Below the pieces are notes generated by a model. It did no database searches and was not told the DNA's origin. It saw only the letters and a list, made by a program, of their open reading frames with translations. Positions 1 through 11,963 of a stretch of DNA of 64,000 nt are shown in pieces. A program made the translations under genes and the position numbers. This DNA is from Nannizziopsis barbatae. Lineage: Eukaryota > Ascomycota > Eurotiomycetes > Onygenales > Nannizziopsiaceae. The stretch is taken from positions 2,480,001-2,544,000 of the forward strand of contig JACVYH010000003.1 of assembly GCA_014964245.1 (NCBI GenBank), written 5' to 3'. Position 1 is the first letter of the stretch; each line of letters opens with the position of its first letter.

Positions 1-724
1 CGGTCATACATCGCCCGAACCAGTATCAAACAAACACTGCTGGCGATTTAAGTCACGGCTCCAGAGGCCTATCCGCTTCGTGACGCGTTCGAGTAGGACG
101 GGAGATACCAGAGGCTTATCTTTGGACGGGTGAATCCTCTCGAAGATCATGCTCTTTGTCCAATGGGCTTCCAAGGATCGCGACCGATGTCCCCTAGAAA
201 ACCTTATTTGCTATGTTGAGACGAGAACGTCTTATAGGTCAATTGGCTGGAGTATAACGGTAGGCTTCAACGCATCTGTAGTACCTATCAGTTCCGAACA
301 AGTATTGTGAGCGCAGTGTTATCAAGATGGGCATCAGCGTGTAGGTAAATTGGGCATTCCATCGATTAGAGAGTTGGAGACTGCGGAGAGCAAAATGGTT
401 AGCTAAAGGTTGTGGATTTGGAACGAGACATAGTATTATATATATATTTTTTATTTATTTATGTCAACGCGCTCATTCAGGGGCAATATATCAGTCAATG
501 AGACCTATCCCTCATTTGTTGGCTGCAATCCATCTTTTAGATAAGTCTGCTAGACATCCATGCCTCACCAGAAATAGGGGCCGCGAGAGCATCGGAACCG
601 GAAATTGTATATATCCGCGACATGTTCCTCCGGGCCAATTTCCCGACGTCAACCATATCTGATGAACCGGATAGATCTAATTGTCTTCAGTAACTAACAA
701 AATACGGCCAGGGAATGGTGAATA
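1..724. other. gene-free left edge
   Basis: I see no convincing coding region here. A short AT-rich run (TATATATAT followed by T-rich sequence) lies near 432-460. The stretch probably contains the promoter of the hydrolase gene that follows, and an unrecognised first exon of that gene could lie here. Confidence 0.4.
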
Positions 725-3709
725 ATGATTGTAATTGACTATTTAATTACTACTTTATTACAGCCCTTCACATATCATTTCGCTTACGGCCGAAGCACAG
801 AACAAGCACTCAATCTTCAGGCTGACTATTTGACGAGACCAAAGTTTTCCATATCACAGGAATGGCAAGCTCTAGGACCTTTCGGGATTGGTACAAGAGG
901 TTAGTGACTCTTATGCAGGTCTATCAAATGATGGTAGGACCTTCACCTGCGATCCTGACATATATCCATCCCATACAGAGGCAGTATGGGGAGGAGATCC
1001 TCTCGAGGCCCACGGGGGTTTCCAGTCATTAAAATATGATCCGAAAGCCACTTTTCCCAGTGCACTTGGAGAAGGAGGAGTTTGCCGATGGGTAAAGGTG
1101 ATAGCAAGCGACTCTGCGGCAACCGATGAGTTTGCAAAAGCATCTCTTCAGTTCGGATTTCCGGACACCGATTGGGCATTCCTTCGGTCAATTTACGGAT
1201 GGTCATCTTTGCAGTATCAAGCTTGGGTGAGGGGTAATCTGACTATTGACGACACAGAAGGGGCTGTTCTGGCCATTTATACCGACGGGATACTTGAATT
1301 CCGGATCGATGGGGAGCTCCATTTCGGCGGTGACTTTTATTCATACCGACGCGCACCATTAATTTTGGAGCTCGGTCCTGGAGTTCACAGTATTGAAACT
1401 CGTCTCTTCTATGACATTCGTGCTCTAGGAGGAGGTAGCATCCCGCAACTCAATTCTACGGTTGAATTCAGGCAAATTCCAAAGCAAATGAATATTGTAC
1501 CTACTAGCATTTTGGTCGCAGATATACTCAACGACAAGCTCTCCAGTCCGTACTTATCGTTGAATGTCCAAAATGGAATGGAAAGGACCGCTCGCATCAA
1601 ATTCGCCAAGTATATAAGTGAAAATGTAAGTTTTCCACCCCGATGCGCTGAGACATCAGAGGCTAACAGCTCCTTTAGAAATCAGCGGCTACTTTGCAAT
1701 TATTGAACGGCCCAGTGGCTGTCGGTCCTCACCAACATCGGCCCGTAGCTTTTGCGCTGAGATTTCAAGGCTCAGCCCCAGATCGGTTCATCCTTCAAAT
1801 TGGGTACGAAGTGGACACAGTTGGATCGACACAGACAGCGGAAGTCATCGTAGCACTCAAACGTCGTTCAGTATCTGAAGCCCAGAAATTTACTTTCCTT
1901 CATCCCAGCGGCATCGTGTCTTATGCTGTCCTGCGCCCACCACTTAACGCTAGTTGCGCAACTAACAAAAACCCTGCCCTTCCTCTACTTCTTGGTCTTC
2001 ATGGTGCCGGCCTTGAAGCAGATGGTGAGATTGTTACTCATATGCTAGATGGCGTGTATGGGATTTGTGCGTGGATTTTATTTCCGACAGGTGTAACTCC
2101 TTGGAGTGGTGATGATTGGCGTATGTTGTTATGCAGCTTTTGGCACTTGAGCTCTGTTAACCTAAAGAAATGTATAGATACGTGGGGCTTCACGGATGTC
2201 CAGGCAGCTATAGCGGCCATTCCTGACTGGATGAAAGCTGTGGGTTGGGATGGCGCTGGGCTTCTAGAGGACGAACGAATCATCGTTGGGCATTCGAATG
2301 GTGGTAAGTATACCAAATTATGAATAATAGGCGGATCTAACAGTTTACAATGACAGGACAGGGAACCTGGTACCTACTTTCTCACCAGCCTGATAAAATA
2401 AAAGCAGCCGCTCCAGTCTCGGGTTATACATCTATTGAGAGTACGCCCTAACCCGAACACTTAGCCTGCATGAGCTGATGCTATTCTCATAGACTACGTA
2501 CCATTCCATCAATGGAAGAACGCGAACCCTTTCTTGGCAGCCGTTTTAGACTCCTCTAGAAGCAATTTCAAAAATGAGCGGCTGGTCGAAAATTTTGCTA
2601 ATGTTCCCGTATTTCAGCAGCATGGTGCCGAAGATGGCAATGTACCTGCATATCATTCCCGGCTAATGCATCAGCTCACCTGGGAGAATGGCCATGTCAC
2701 TCAGTACCACGAAATTCCAGGGGCAGGTCATTGGTTTGACGGTGTGCTAACGACTCCTTATTTGGTCAACTTCTACCATCAATATGTGGAAAACAACCAA
2801 ACTAAATCTCTCTCGGAGTTTTCTTTCTCTATACCCTCTTCCGCAGATATGGGCTCCAAGGGCGGTATTTTCGTCGATCAGCTATTCTCGCCTGATAAAT
2901 ACGGCCATATGTCTGTGGTTCGTGATTCTACAGAAAACACTTGGCACATAACAACACGAAATATACGCCGGTTCCACTTTGTACCTGGAAAGTATACGCA
3001 GCATCATCCAACCAAAATTTCTCTGGAAGGGCTTGATTTCGTTTTTCTCCCGCCGAAAGGTGAGGATATCCGAACTTGGTACGTTCGAAATGCTACCGGG
3101 CACTGGGAACTAACCCAGGATATTCGCTGGCGCAACATATCTGAGCGATATGGGCGACAAGTCGGAACCATGGATGCCATTCTTCGAAGCAACGGAACTT
3201 TGACTATCTTTTCTCATTCTCTTGAGAGCTATGTAGTTGCTCTGCAAGTCAGCCGAAATTTGTTCCAGTACTATGGTGCTGACTCCGAATTAATCACTGC
3301 AAACTCAACGGCCGTTCCGCGAGCCCGGTCTGGAAACTTGATAACAGTTACCTTAGCCCGACATCTCCCTCAAACAGAAACTCCTGACTTTCCCATCTTG
3401 GTAAAAGATGGCCACTTGACAATCAATAGGTCTGGAGGACTTCCTGCCGTGCGGTATAAGCCCGAGCCCGGGCTGGGCGCTATTTTTATACAACCTCTCC
3501 CAAACGAGCGACTGGAGCTAGTCATTTGGGGTGTTGACCAGGACGGTCTCCAACAAGCAGCCCGCTTCGTCCCTACGCTAACTGGAGTTGGGCAACCTGA
3601 CTTTATAATTGTTAGTTCTCGTTGTCGTTGGAAGGGTGCTGGTGGGGTATACGCAGCAGGTTTTTTCGATTATTCCTGGCAAATATCCTCTGGATCCTAC
3701 GTTTCCTAG
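725..3709 (+). CDS. secreted-type alpha/beta hydrolase (S9/PHB-depolymerase-like), 5 exons
   Basis: Model: exons 725-899, 979-1625, 1679-2303, 2357-2440 and 2493-3709, giving 915 aa. All four introns are GT-AG and 52-79 nt long. The N-terminal half contains the W-x-ALGPF-x-IGTRE/WGGDPLE pattern seen in large fungal secreted esterase or peptidase-like proteins. The hydrolase domain carries the nucleophile elbow G-H-S-N-G-G, with Ser as the expected catalytic residue and the last Gly codon split by intron 3. An acid candidate follows in HGAEDGNVP and the catalytic His in GAGHWFDG, so the triad looks complete. A WKGxGGVYAAGF motif lies near the C-terminus. The start is the weak point: the ATG at 725 follows an in-frame stop and gives only a poor hydrophobic leader, and a CAG acceptor at 761-763 could instead join an upstream exon. 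Substrate is unknown. Confidence 0.8.
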
Positions 3710-4738
3710 GCTCTCTGGGCATTATCACAATGCTTTTCTACATGCTACTACAAATCTACGTGTTGCCTATGAGTTTCATAATCATTATCTATAGATTATG
3801 AAGGAATATTTCTTTGTGGCTTTTCTTTAACAGTGCGATGTCTCCGATAACTACATTACCTAGTTATATACGAACCTGGCATATTTCCATTAACCCTACT
3901 GGTTACTGAACAGACATTCAATACTCTTGCAGGACTGAGATGGACAAACCATATTCAAAGCATGTGGTTAAAATTGCGTTTCTACCTCTCCTTTTCTCCA
4001 AATCCGACATCGAGCACCCATTTTATATCCATCCTTTATGCAGTTTAAAAACCACATGACTTGGTGTTTTCTAGTGTTTTGATGTTTGTTTTGTCTTATC
4101 TCTTCCATATCTGGTAATGCCGATGTTTGTCTGTTATGCATGCTGCAGCTGATTTACCTTCAGGTACGGAATTCTCCGTCTTCTTTCTCACTTTCGCTCT
4201 CTTTTTATATCTTCTGACAAGAGCCACTCTACACGCTCTTTCCTCTTTTTCTTCTTCTTCTTCTTCCTCGCGCCTTCTCGCCCTCAACTCGTTCCTTCCC
4301 CGTCATCTCTGACCCGCTTTTGGTCCTTCCTCTTTCGTGCCGTTTGTTTGTTTACTCCGTCTCTTTCCATTTCTTGCCATCTTACTTTCCTTTCTGGCAT
4401 CTGCATGTCTGCTGTTTCCCAACTTGCAATAATCTGCAGATATTTCCGTGATTTATTCTCGTCTTCTTTCCTCGAACATCTGAATCTATCATCAAATATC
4501 ATTTGGTTTGTCGGCTTCATACTGTGATTTGGTCTAATTTGCTTCTTCTGTTGCTTTTCTTTCCTTTCAGTCTACGCGTCGGAGGATCCTCTACGCGTAA
4601 AATTGCGTCTTTCATTGTCTCATTTCCCTATCGAACGCTTCGCTAAACAACACTTTTGCCCCTCATCAGCTCTTCTCTTTAATAATAACGGAGCCCAACA
4701 TTTCAAGACAACCTGTGATTGAACTTGAAACCTCCTCG
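3710..4738. promoter_or_regulatory. intergenic and long pyrimidine-rich leader of the Pumilio gene
   Basis: Positions 4150-4700 are strongly C/T-rich, including a TTC run at about 4244-4268. This is typical of fungal promoters and 5' leaders just upstream of the start. Short open frames on both strands here follow the CT bias and look non-coding. Confidence 0.45.
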
Positions 4739-7417
4739 ATGAATATCACAACGTCGAAATCACCAGCTGCATCCCGCAAACCATCCTTGCTTGGGCCTAC
4801 GGACGCTCTTCAGGTAAGCAGCTCACGCATCGGGCTTCTTCCAAGGAATTGCTTTGGCTAATATTTAGATGTTGCATGAAAAGTCCTGCCCTATGGCTGA
4901 GCTTCCTCCGAATCCACTCGTCAGCTCTAAGCTAGGAAACATGCAGGTTCTCACGCCTCTTGATGAGAACGGAGTCAAGGTAACATCTTATAGCCCCACG
5001 GCCCTTGAAGAATTTTCCTTTTCTAAGTATCTGCCTTCAGAAACTCGAACCAATCCAGTCATCTACCATGGATAAGATCCTTGCAAGACTCTCTCCAAGG
5101 AACCCGTCCGGCCACGACCCATCTCGTGAGGACTCAATTCCTAGTGGTGCCAGACGAGAACCACTCACCGGTGCTATTGCCAAACTAGTCATCGATACCA
5201 AACCAGAAACCCTTGAAAAAGGTGCTGCTGAGAAGGAAAAGGTCAACAAAGATGAGGTGCTTCGTCTCCAGCAGGAACTAATTGCTGCAAACTCTCGCAT
5301 TGCTATGCAGGAGCAGGAGCTGGCCCAAACTCGCGTTATTAAACAAACTCTTGACCAGGCAATGGGGCCTCCTTCTGAAGCTGACTTTGGAGGTAGAGAT
5401 GTCAGCGAGCAGACTATCAGCACGCTCCAGCATGCATTCAATACGTCATCTGCTCGTCCATTCAACAACCACCGTCAGGATTTCTGGATTAATCAGGATG
5501 ATGCTCACTCTGATATCTCTGAGCCGGTTTCCGCTGGAGGCTACAATCAGGCAAGGGGACTCTGGAATAGCGTAGCTGCTAACCCTACCGGACTGCGTGA
5601 CTTTCCGATGACAGGAGCTGCCAATAACTTTAACAACACCAGCTGGGGAAATCAGTTATCTCGTCAGCCGAATCTTATGCAAAGCCACCGTGTTTTATCA
5701 GGCCCAAGCAGCCCACCCTTTGAGCACGCCCAGCCATTTCCTCAACTTCGCCGTTCTGTGACTCAGGTTAACCGCGGTGGCTCTTGCTTCCCACCTCAAA
5801 ATTCTCCTTGGGGGACATTTGCTCCAGCTACGATTCAGGGGGCCGTCGTTCAGCGCCCCGTCAATCAACAACCCGTAGTTCAAGCCCCCGTGTTCAATGT
5901 GGCCCCTTATCAGCCTCGTCCGATTGGCACGCCCCTCTCGCCCACTGCGGCCGAGTTCACCTCTTTCAACGGCAGTGGAGCATGGTCTCCCACAGTATGT
6001 TCCTATACATATTGTTTTAACGTCCTGTCCCTTCTAACTTGATTATAGACCAATACTTCTCAGACATATGTGTCGCCACTTGAGCCCATGAACTACCGCC
6101 GTTTGCTAGACAAAAGTGTTTCCTGTGATTGGAAATATATCGTTGATAAGATTGTTTGCAGCAACGATCAGCAAGCCTCTATCTTCCTGCAGCAAAAGCT
6201 GAAAGTGGGAACCAACGATCAAAAGTACGAAATCATTGAAGCCATTGTTAACCAGGCCTACCCACTTATGGTGAACCGATTTGGAAATTTTTTGGTTCAA
6301 CGCTGCTTCGAGCATGGAACCACTGAGCAAATTATTTCGATTGCGAATGCCATCCGAGGTAATACGTTGAGCTTGAGCATGGACCCTTTTGGCTGTCATG
6401 TCATTCAAAAAGCCTTTGATTGTGTACCGGAAGAGCACAAAGCAGTAATGGTTCATGAGTTGCTTCGTCGCATCCCCGAAACTGTGATTCACCGCTATGC
6501 TTGCCACGTTTGGCAAAAGCTGTTTGAGCTCCGCTGGAGCAATGAACCACCACAGATTATGGCCAAGGTCAACGAAGCTCTTCGTGGAATGTGGCATGAA
6601 GTGGCAATGGGAGAGACAGGGAGCTTAGTCGTGCAAAACATTTTCGAAAACTGTGTTGAGGATGAGAAGGTTCGTCGTAGCATTCAGGCCTTGTCCGTTA
6701 AGGTACTAATATTCTATACAGCGTCCGGCGATTGAAGAAGTTCTCTCCAAAATCGATTTGTTGGCACATGGCCAATTTGGTAACTGGTGCATCCAGCATA
6801 TATGTGAGCATGGTGCTCCGCACGACAAGAGCCGCGCAGTTGAGCAAATTCTTTTGTGGGCAACGGATTATAGCATGGATCAATTTGCTTCTAAAGTTGT
6901 CGAAAAGTGTCTTAAAATTGGAGGTGCTGAGTTCCTCGACCGTTATCTTGCTCGCGTCTGTACCGGCCGCCCCGACCGTCCTCGCATGCCTTTGATTGAT
7001 AGTGAGTCACGATTTTACCTTCAAATGGAGCAGATTTACTGATGACATGCATAGTTGCCGGCGACCAATATGGAAATTACTTGATCCAGTGGATTCTGAT
7101 GAACGCAGCAACCCACCAACGTGAGCTTGTAGCAAGTCATATTCGGTATGTTCTACATCTTTCATAAAACGGAGAAGGGTACTGAATTCTGTAATTATAG
7201 CAAGCATATGGTTTCACTCAGAGGCTCCAAGTTTGGGTCTCGTGTTGCAATGCTTTGCTGCAACCCGAGTCATGTCACCCGTCCAGGCCCTGGTGCCGGT
7301 CTCCAAGTCAATCGATTCACTGCACCGACTGATGATCGTTTCGGTCCCGCCGTTGCTCACAACAACAGATTCAACCGCGGTAACCAGTGGACCTCTAACT
7401 ACCCGCCATTTCGTTGA
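4739..7417 (+). CDS. Pumilio-family (PUF) RNA-binding protein, 7 exons
   Basis: Model: exons 4739-4813, 4869-4979, 5041-5994, 6049-6669, 6722-7001, 7055-7145 and 7201-7417, giving 782 aa. The first 380 residues are low-complexity (Asn/Gln/Pro/Ser) with one predicted coiled coil (KDEVLRLQQELIAANSRIAM onward). The rest is a Pumilio homology domain with repeats of the form F-G-N-x-L-V-Q-R-C, F-G-C-H-V-I-Q-K-A and F-G-N-W-C-I-Q-H. PUF domains bind short 3'-UTR motifs and repress or localise mRNAs in the cytoplasm. Members with an N-terminal coiled coil exist in fungi (Mcp2-like). The intron at 6670-6721 uses the donor GTTCGT. It is required because the conserved block resumes only after its acceptor. 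RNA target unknown. Confidence 0.92.
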
Positions 7418-8244
7418 AAAAGGACGTTCATCTTTACTTGATGCTCAATTAATACTCCAACAAAAACAATATGTCAACTAAGTACTCTAAGTTCAAATTC
7501 GTGCACTTCAGACAAGGCTTTGAAATATCGGAACTCCATTTACGACCAACAGATTTCTCCTTCTAGGATTCTCGATGCATGGATGTTGCACTTGGCCAAT
7601 ACTGCCTCTAAAATTCCTGCATCTGGCATTGGCTTGTTGGAGTCTCTAGACCAGCAGTCCAATCTGATCCCTTTTCTTGAGCTTATTTTTGCTGTTGTCT
7701 TACCTTTTCTCTCTTGCCTGGAGCTACTTCCATTTTCATTCACTTAAACTGCCATATCTCCTGTGATGATGATCTTATCCTGAATGATTAATAGGCGTGG
7801 GCTGTTCCTGCGTGCTTTGGTTTATACATGAAGGACATAGTTCCCTTGTGTCTCGATGGTGTTGATATGTTGACGAGTCGCCCCTATTCTTTCCGGTCTA
7901 TTGCTTCCTCAATTTGACTGACGGCCCACCAATGTTTGACGGTCAAGATTGCTTTCTGACTTGTCCCGTGGCATCAGTCAATGGGGTGTTTCGACCAATC
8001 CATTCACTGCTTTATTGTTTTAATTATTGTATCGTGTATTTTTTAATCCCACAAAGAAATCCATAGCCTATAAAATGCAAGTTTATCATGGTCTCACTAG
8101 GGTTTCTATATTATATGTATAGTAAAAAACTTGAAAATACAATGAATGTGCTAGTAGGTATCTACTATCATGAAAACTCGGGGGTATTATGGACGAATTG
8201 GGTATGATGCAAAAGAAGAGGTGCAATTCTGGGCTAGAAGCGTA
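7418..8244. other. convergent 3' intergenic region
   Basis: This lies between the ends of the Pumilio gene (+) and the KPWE protein gene (-). A short open frame at 7520-7747 shows no recognisable motif and is probably 3'-UTR. The stretch around 8030-8160 is AT-rich. Confidence 0.4.
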
Positions 8245-8912
8245 TCAGCTTGACGCCCCAGACCCCCCACCGCCCGCTGGCAAAGGATTGCGCTCCAAGT
8301 CTGAGTCTTCGGCTTTCTCCCAGGGCTTCAGCCTTCGAGTCGCGGTGCTAGGGCCTTCTTGACCAGACAGTATAGTGTTTGGAATTTGCTGAATTCCAGG
8401 AATTGGTTGACCAGTAGTAATTAGTTCAACAATGTGGGAAAAGGATGAGGGGTATGTAGGTTCCGCTGTCTGTTCAGTGTTTGTTGATGTCGCCGTGTTT
8501 AGGGAGGGCTCGGTCTGCGGTTCAGGTTGTGATGACTGGGAAAGCGAGTCTGGTGCATGTGTTTGGAGCCAGGATTTATATATGAGGAAGTCTAGCGGAG
8601 GTTGGATGCCATGCTTTCTGAAGTTGTGGAAAAGAGAATGTTGTTAGTTCTCCTGTGTCTCTGGTTTTTGTATTGGAATTGGGTTACGAACTTTGAGTAG
8701 TAAAAGCATTTGGCTTTGAGAACGAGGTCGTCGGAGCGGTTTATCTGATCATCTGAAGCTGGCGTGCCGGGTTGGCCAAGGATCATGGCCAGGCCGAGTC
8801 TGAATTCGGGGTCGGATGTGAATTGGTAGGAATATAGTTCTTGATAGGGGATTGTGGAAGAGCCATTGGATTGCGAGGAGGAATCTATAACAGTGTCGGT
8901 TGGAGCTGCCAT
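8245..8912 (-). CDS. small KPWE-motif protein (peroxisomal import factor-like), 2 exons
   Basis: Model: exons 8912-8692 and 8617-8245 on the minus strand, giving 197 aa. The intron (8618-8691) uses a GTTCGT donor and keeps the motif YYS-KKHG-I-PPLDF intact. The N-terminal part is a short helical domain (YQELYSYQF to YKSWLQ). The C-terminal part has the conserved block PSSFSHIVELITTGQPIPGI, followed by the tetrapeptide KPWE (8317-8328) close to the end. This block plus KPWE is a fungal and metazoan signature linked to peroxisomal protein import (Pex39/Pex14-like proteins). That link is family knowledge, and the exact role here is inferred. An in-frame ATG at 8969 would add 19 residues. I prefer 8912, which starts the sequence MAAPTD. 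Confidence 0.8.
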
Positions 8913-9530
8913 TTTGGAAGAAGGTAGATCGAGGTCGGATGATAGGAGAATGCGCGGGTTTCGTTTCAAGGAGTCTCGTTCGCTTCGGATATGTTCGGAG
9001 CGCGGGGGTTATAGATCGGCGGAGATTGCAGGGATGGAATTCGGATATCGTTCCGGAATTGAAGAGGAAGATTTGCTATGGAATTGAGTACAAATTTATC
9101 AAAAGATATATAGATATCACTAACAGGAAATGACGGCAGCAAATCGTTGCATTTGGAGAAAATACGCCTTCACTCACGTACCCCAAGAGCTGAGGTCGAG
9201 GAGATCCCTCGGCACATGAGAGAATGATATGCAAAATATGCAAACAATGCAAACAGCTCAAACCTGTTTGTTATGTTTGCAAGTTTTGGTTTCTAAGTCT
9301 ACCGATTGGCTGTATGTATGTATCAGGAAAAGTTCACCTGGATGCACTCTCGGATGGAGTTGACAATGAATTCATTCATTTTAAAGCTAGGCCACTACTT
9401 CAAAGTGGCTAGAATTTTTCATATTTTGGGAAACAAGTCAAAATTTCCAAAACCAAACACCAGGGATGCTTCGCTCGCTAAATGATGCCTCAATATTAGT
9501 TACAAAAAGGTGATATTGCAGGGCAGTAGT
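8913..9530. other. gene-free stretch between KPWE gene and SSL1
   Basis: This is the likely promoter of the KPWE gene and the 3' region of SSL1 (both minus strand). Open frames at 8854-9133 lie antisense to the KPWE gene start and show no family features. Confidence 0.4.
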
Positions 9531-11215
9531 CTATCTTGTGTCCATTGCATCCATATCATCCGAAATACTTGAAGGGCCACTTTCCTGTACAATATCTGAG
9601 GGATTAGGCCGTACCTGCCCACTCTGACATCCGGGACAGTTGTGGACAATTTCATGCGCGAATACATCGCAGTCGATGCAAAAATGATTATGGCAAGCAG
9701 TGCATTCGTATCTGCTGCTCACTGAAATACCTTTTGCCGTAGTTTCGCGAGTGTCCCATTGGGCACGCGGGGGAACGGGAGGAAAGGAGTTGCCGCACGC
9801 AAAGCAACTTGAGCTCAGAGAAGCATGCTTCCAGGGAACTTCGACCCAGTTAATCAAGGGGAAAAGATGGTGGTATGATCGTGCTAAGTGTGTAGAAAGA
9901 ATCAAGGTCAATCCACAGGCGGGACATTCTGCGGGTAAGGCACAGATTTTGCTTCCGCATCTTGAGCAAAGATAGCCTCCTCGAGACGGTTTTGAGTGGC
10001 ATGCACACAGGGATCGGGCAGATTCCACAGTGCGAGATGGAAACCCCATCATTAGCAGTGAGTTTGCGGCTTGTTTTTGTGAGCGGGTGGCTGGAGGCGT
10101 TGTGATTTCCATCATAAGCTCTCGGAAATGCTGTTCATTGAGTGCTACCCCATAGCCACTATCATCTCCAGCATTTGTTTTTGCGCAGAGCTCTCTGCAA
10201 ATAGCAACTTCGGCAGCGAGGCCGATCACCCCAACCCGAACTTTATCGGTGATGAGGGAGGCAACGGTTTGGTGGATATCACCGGGATCGGAAGACAGGA
10301 GAGCACCGAATATTATCAAAACCTCACGGGTTCCATGGCTAGGCGTATGGCTGGTTTAATTAGTCAATAATTTATAATATGGTGGATTAATTGGATGAGC
10401 GCTGGAGTGCGAGACCTACAAGAGCGACCCACGAGCCATTTCGAGAGCATTTTGTAAGCTTGGAAGGCCGTTGGGGTCTTTCATCCTCAAGGCTTGTAAT
10501 GCCAGTATATGCTCCGTTGGATTTCCGCTCATATCACTTACTCTGACGGCTAAGCCGTCCTTCATACCAATTATTGCGAGTTGTGAGATCGGGTTTTGTT
10601 CAAAGTATTCAAAAACGAATTCTTGGGCGTAGCGAAGAGTAAGGAGATACCGCGTGGGCCGAAGATCCTTCTCTGACATGGCAATCGATAGGTCTAGTAC
10701 CAGCACAAGATGCCGTATAATTCCACGTTGAAGAGGAGTCGTGTCTCTCAATAACCTGTGACGAATTTCATTTTCGTCAGCATCTTCTATTTGTAAAGCG
10801 GTAATTAGACGGAAGAGGATGCTTCTCACTACCTTCTCCTCTTCCCTGCCTCAAGCAAACCTTCAACGGCCGAATTGATAGTCCCATCGGCACCTTCCAC
10901 CAATGTTTCCCATGTTCTCGCAACCTCGAAGTCATGGCCCTCTCGCTGCTTTTTCCGTTTACCGCGGGTGCGGCCAGACCGGTCCCGTCTTACATTGCGG
11001 GAGTCAACCTCATCGTCGTCATCATCCGGGCCGAGATCATCATCCTGGTCATCTGAATCGAATTCAGCAATATATTCCTCATCTGAATCAGCCATTTCAG
11101 AAGAAAGCGCGTGGGCTTTTGCTGCTTTCAACTCCGAGTTCCGGGCAAGATTTTTGGTTTGGCGACGCGGCCGGGATTTGCGGGTTAAAACTAGCCTTTT
11201 CACTGGCTGATCCAT
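9531..11215 (-). CDS. SSL1: TFIIH core subunit Ssl1/p44, 3 exons
   Basis: Model: exons 11215-10833, 10755-10420 and 10350-9531, giving 512 aa. Ssl1 is a core subunit of TFIIH, acting in RNA polymerase II initiation and nucleotide excision repair, where it contacts the Rad3/XPD helicase. An acidic N-terminus is followed by the conserved EVARTWETLVEGADG block and a von Willebrand A-like domain starting at HLVLVLDLS (D149, S151). The C-terminus has a Cys-rich zinc region (CSRCGSKICALPAECPACG) and a second Cys/His finger (YECTACHNHFCIDCD...CPGC). Introns are 77 and 69 nt. The start is ambiguous: the ATG at 11095 (MADSDEEY) would give about 472 aa, closer to the usual family length, with the 40 residues upstream perhaps untranslated. 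It is divergent from the aminopeptidase gene. Confidence 0.95.
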
Positions 11216-11963
11216 CGCGATCCATGCCCTAGCTGCAGGGCGCCAATCAAGCCTGAAAATGCGGTCAAGAGGCTAAAAGTCAAGCATCCACCAGCGGGTC
11301 CTCTCGCTGATGCTGCAGGTGAGATAATTTAATGCAAGGGTTGAAGGTTGGCTTGGGTGCCTGGTTCGATGGAGAGTTTTTGTAACTCCGGAATGAATAA
11401 TGAAGTTTTCTTTCTCCAAAATTTGAGCTCCGAATGCTCAATCAGCCGGCGGACAGCGAGCATTGCGGTAGCACGGCTAATTAGAATTGCAATTGGGACT
11501 CCAGGACCATTCCTATCCGGACAGAACCTCTTGCTTAACACTGGATATTCTCCGTGGAACTCGATGTTCAAGCTCGGAAATGGAGTGCTGAGGTGTCGCG
11601 GTGGTTTGCGGGGAGACCAAAGGAAGGCTATTCACGGGTTTTTGCAACGTCATGGGTTCCTGCCTGCTGCCACACCCGCGAAGCCCCTCCTCCTCTCACC
11701 CCTCCGTTCTCTCCATTCTTCTTCTTCTTCTTCTTCTTCTTCTTCTTCTTCTTCTTCTTCTTCTTCTTCTTCTTCTTCTTCTTCTTCTTCTTCTTCTCTC
11801 CTCATTTTCCTCTTCTTCTCGACTTCTTGTAGCTCCATCGTATCGTCCCTCCCGTCGAGTCCTTCCAAACTTCCTCTCTCGCGAACAATTGACAAGTTTG
11901 ACCTCCTTCAACCCCCACCCAGCCAGTTTCCAGAAGCGAAATTGCGCGACAGCGTTCCGCATC
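11216..11963. promoter_or_regulatory. divergent promoter region between SSL1 and the M1 aminopeptidase gene
   Basis: This 748-bp region separates two genes read away from each other, so it must carry both promoters unless one overlaps a coding region. It contains the TTC triplet tract listed separately. Long open frames through the tract encode only homopolymers (poly-Ser, Phe, Leu, Glu or Arg, depending on frame and strand). Confidence 0.6.
11716..11796. repeat. (TTC)27 / (GAA)27 microsatellite
   Basis: This is an uninterrupted run of 27 TTC triplets on the plus strand, 168 nt upstream of the aminopeptidase start codon. It probably lies in that gene's promoter or 5' leader. Pure polypurine/polypyrimidine tracts of this kind can form triplex DNA and vary in length between strains. 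Confidence 0.97.

Noticed and set aside
5037..5468. 143-codon frame antisense to the Pumilio gene
   Set aside because: It is the reverse-strand shadow of a strongly supported coding exon.
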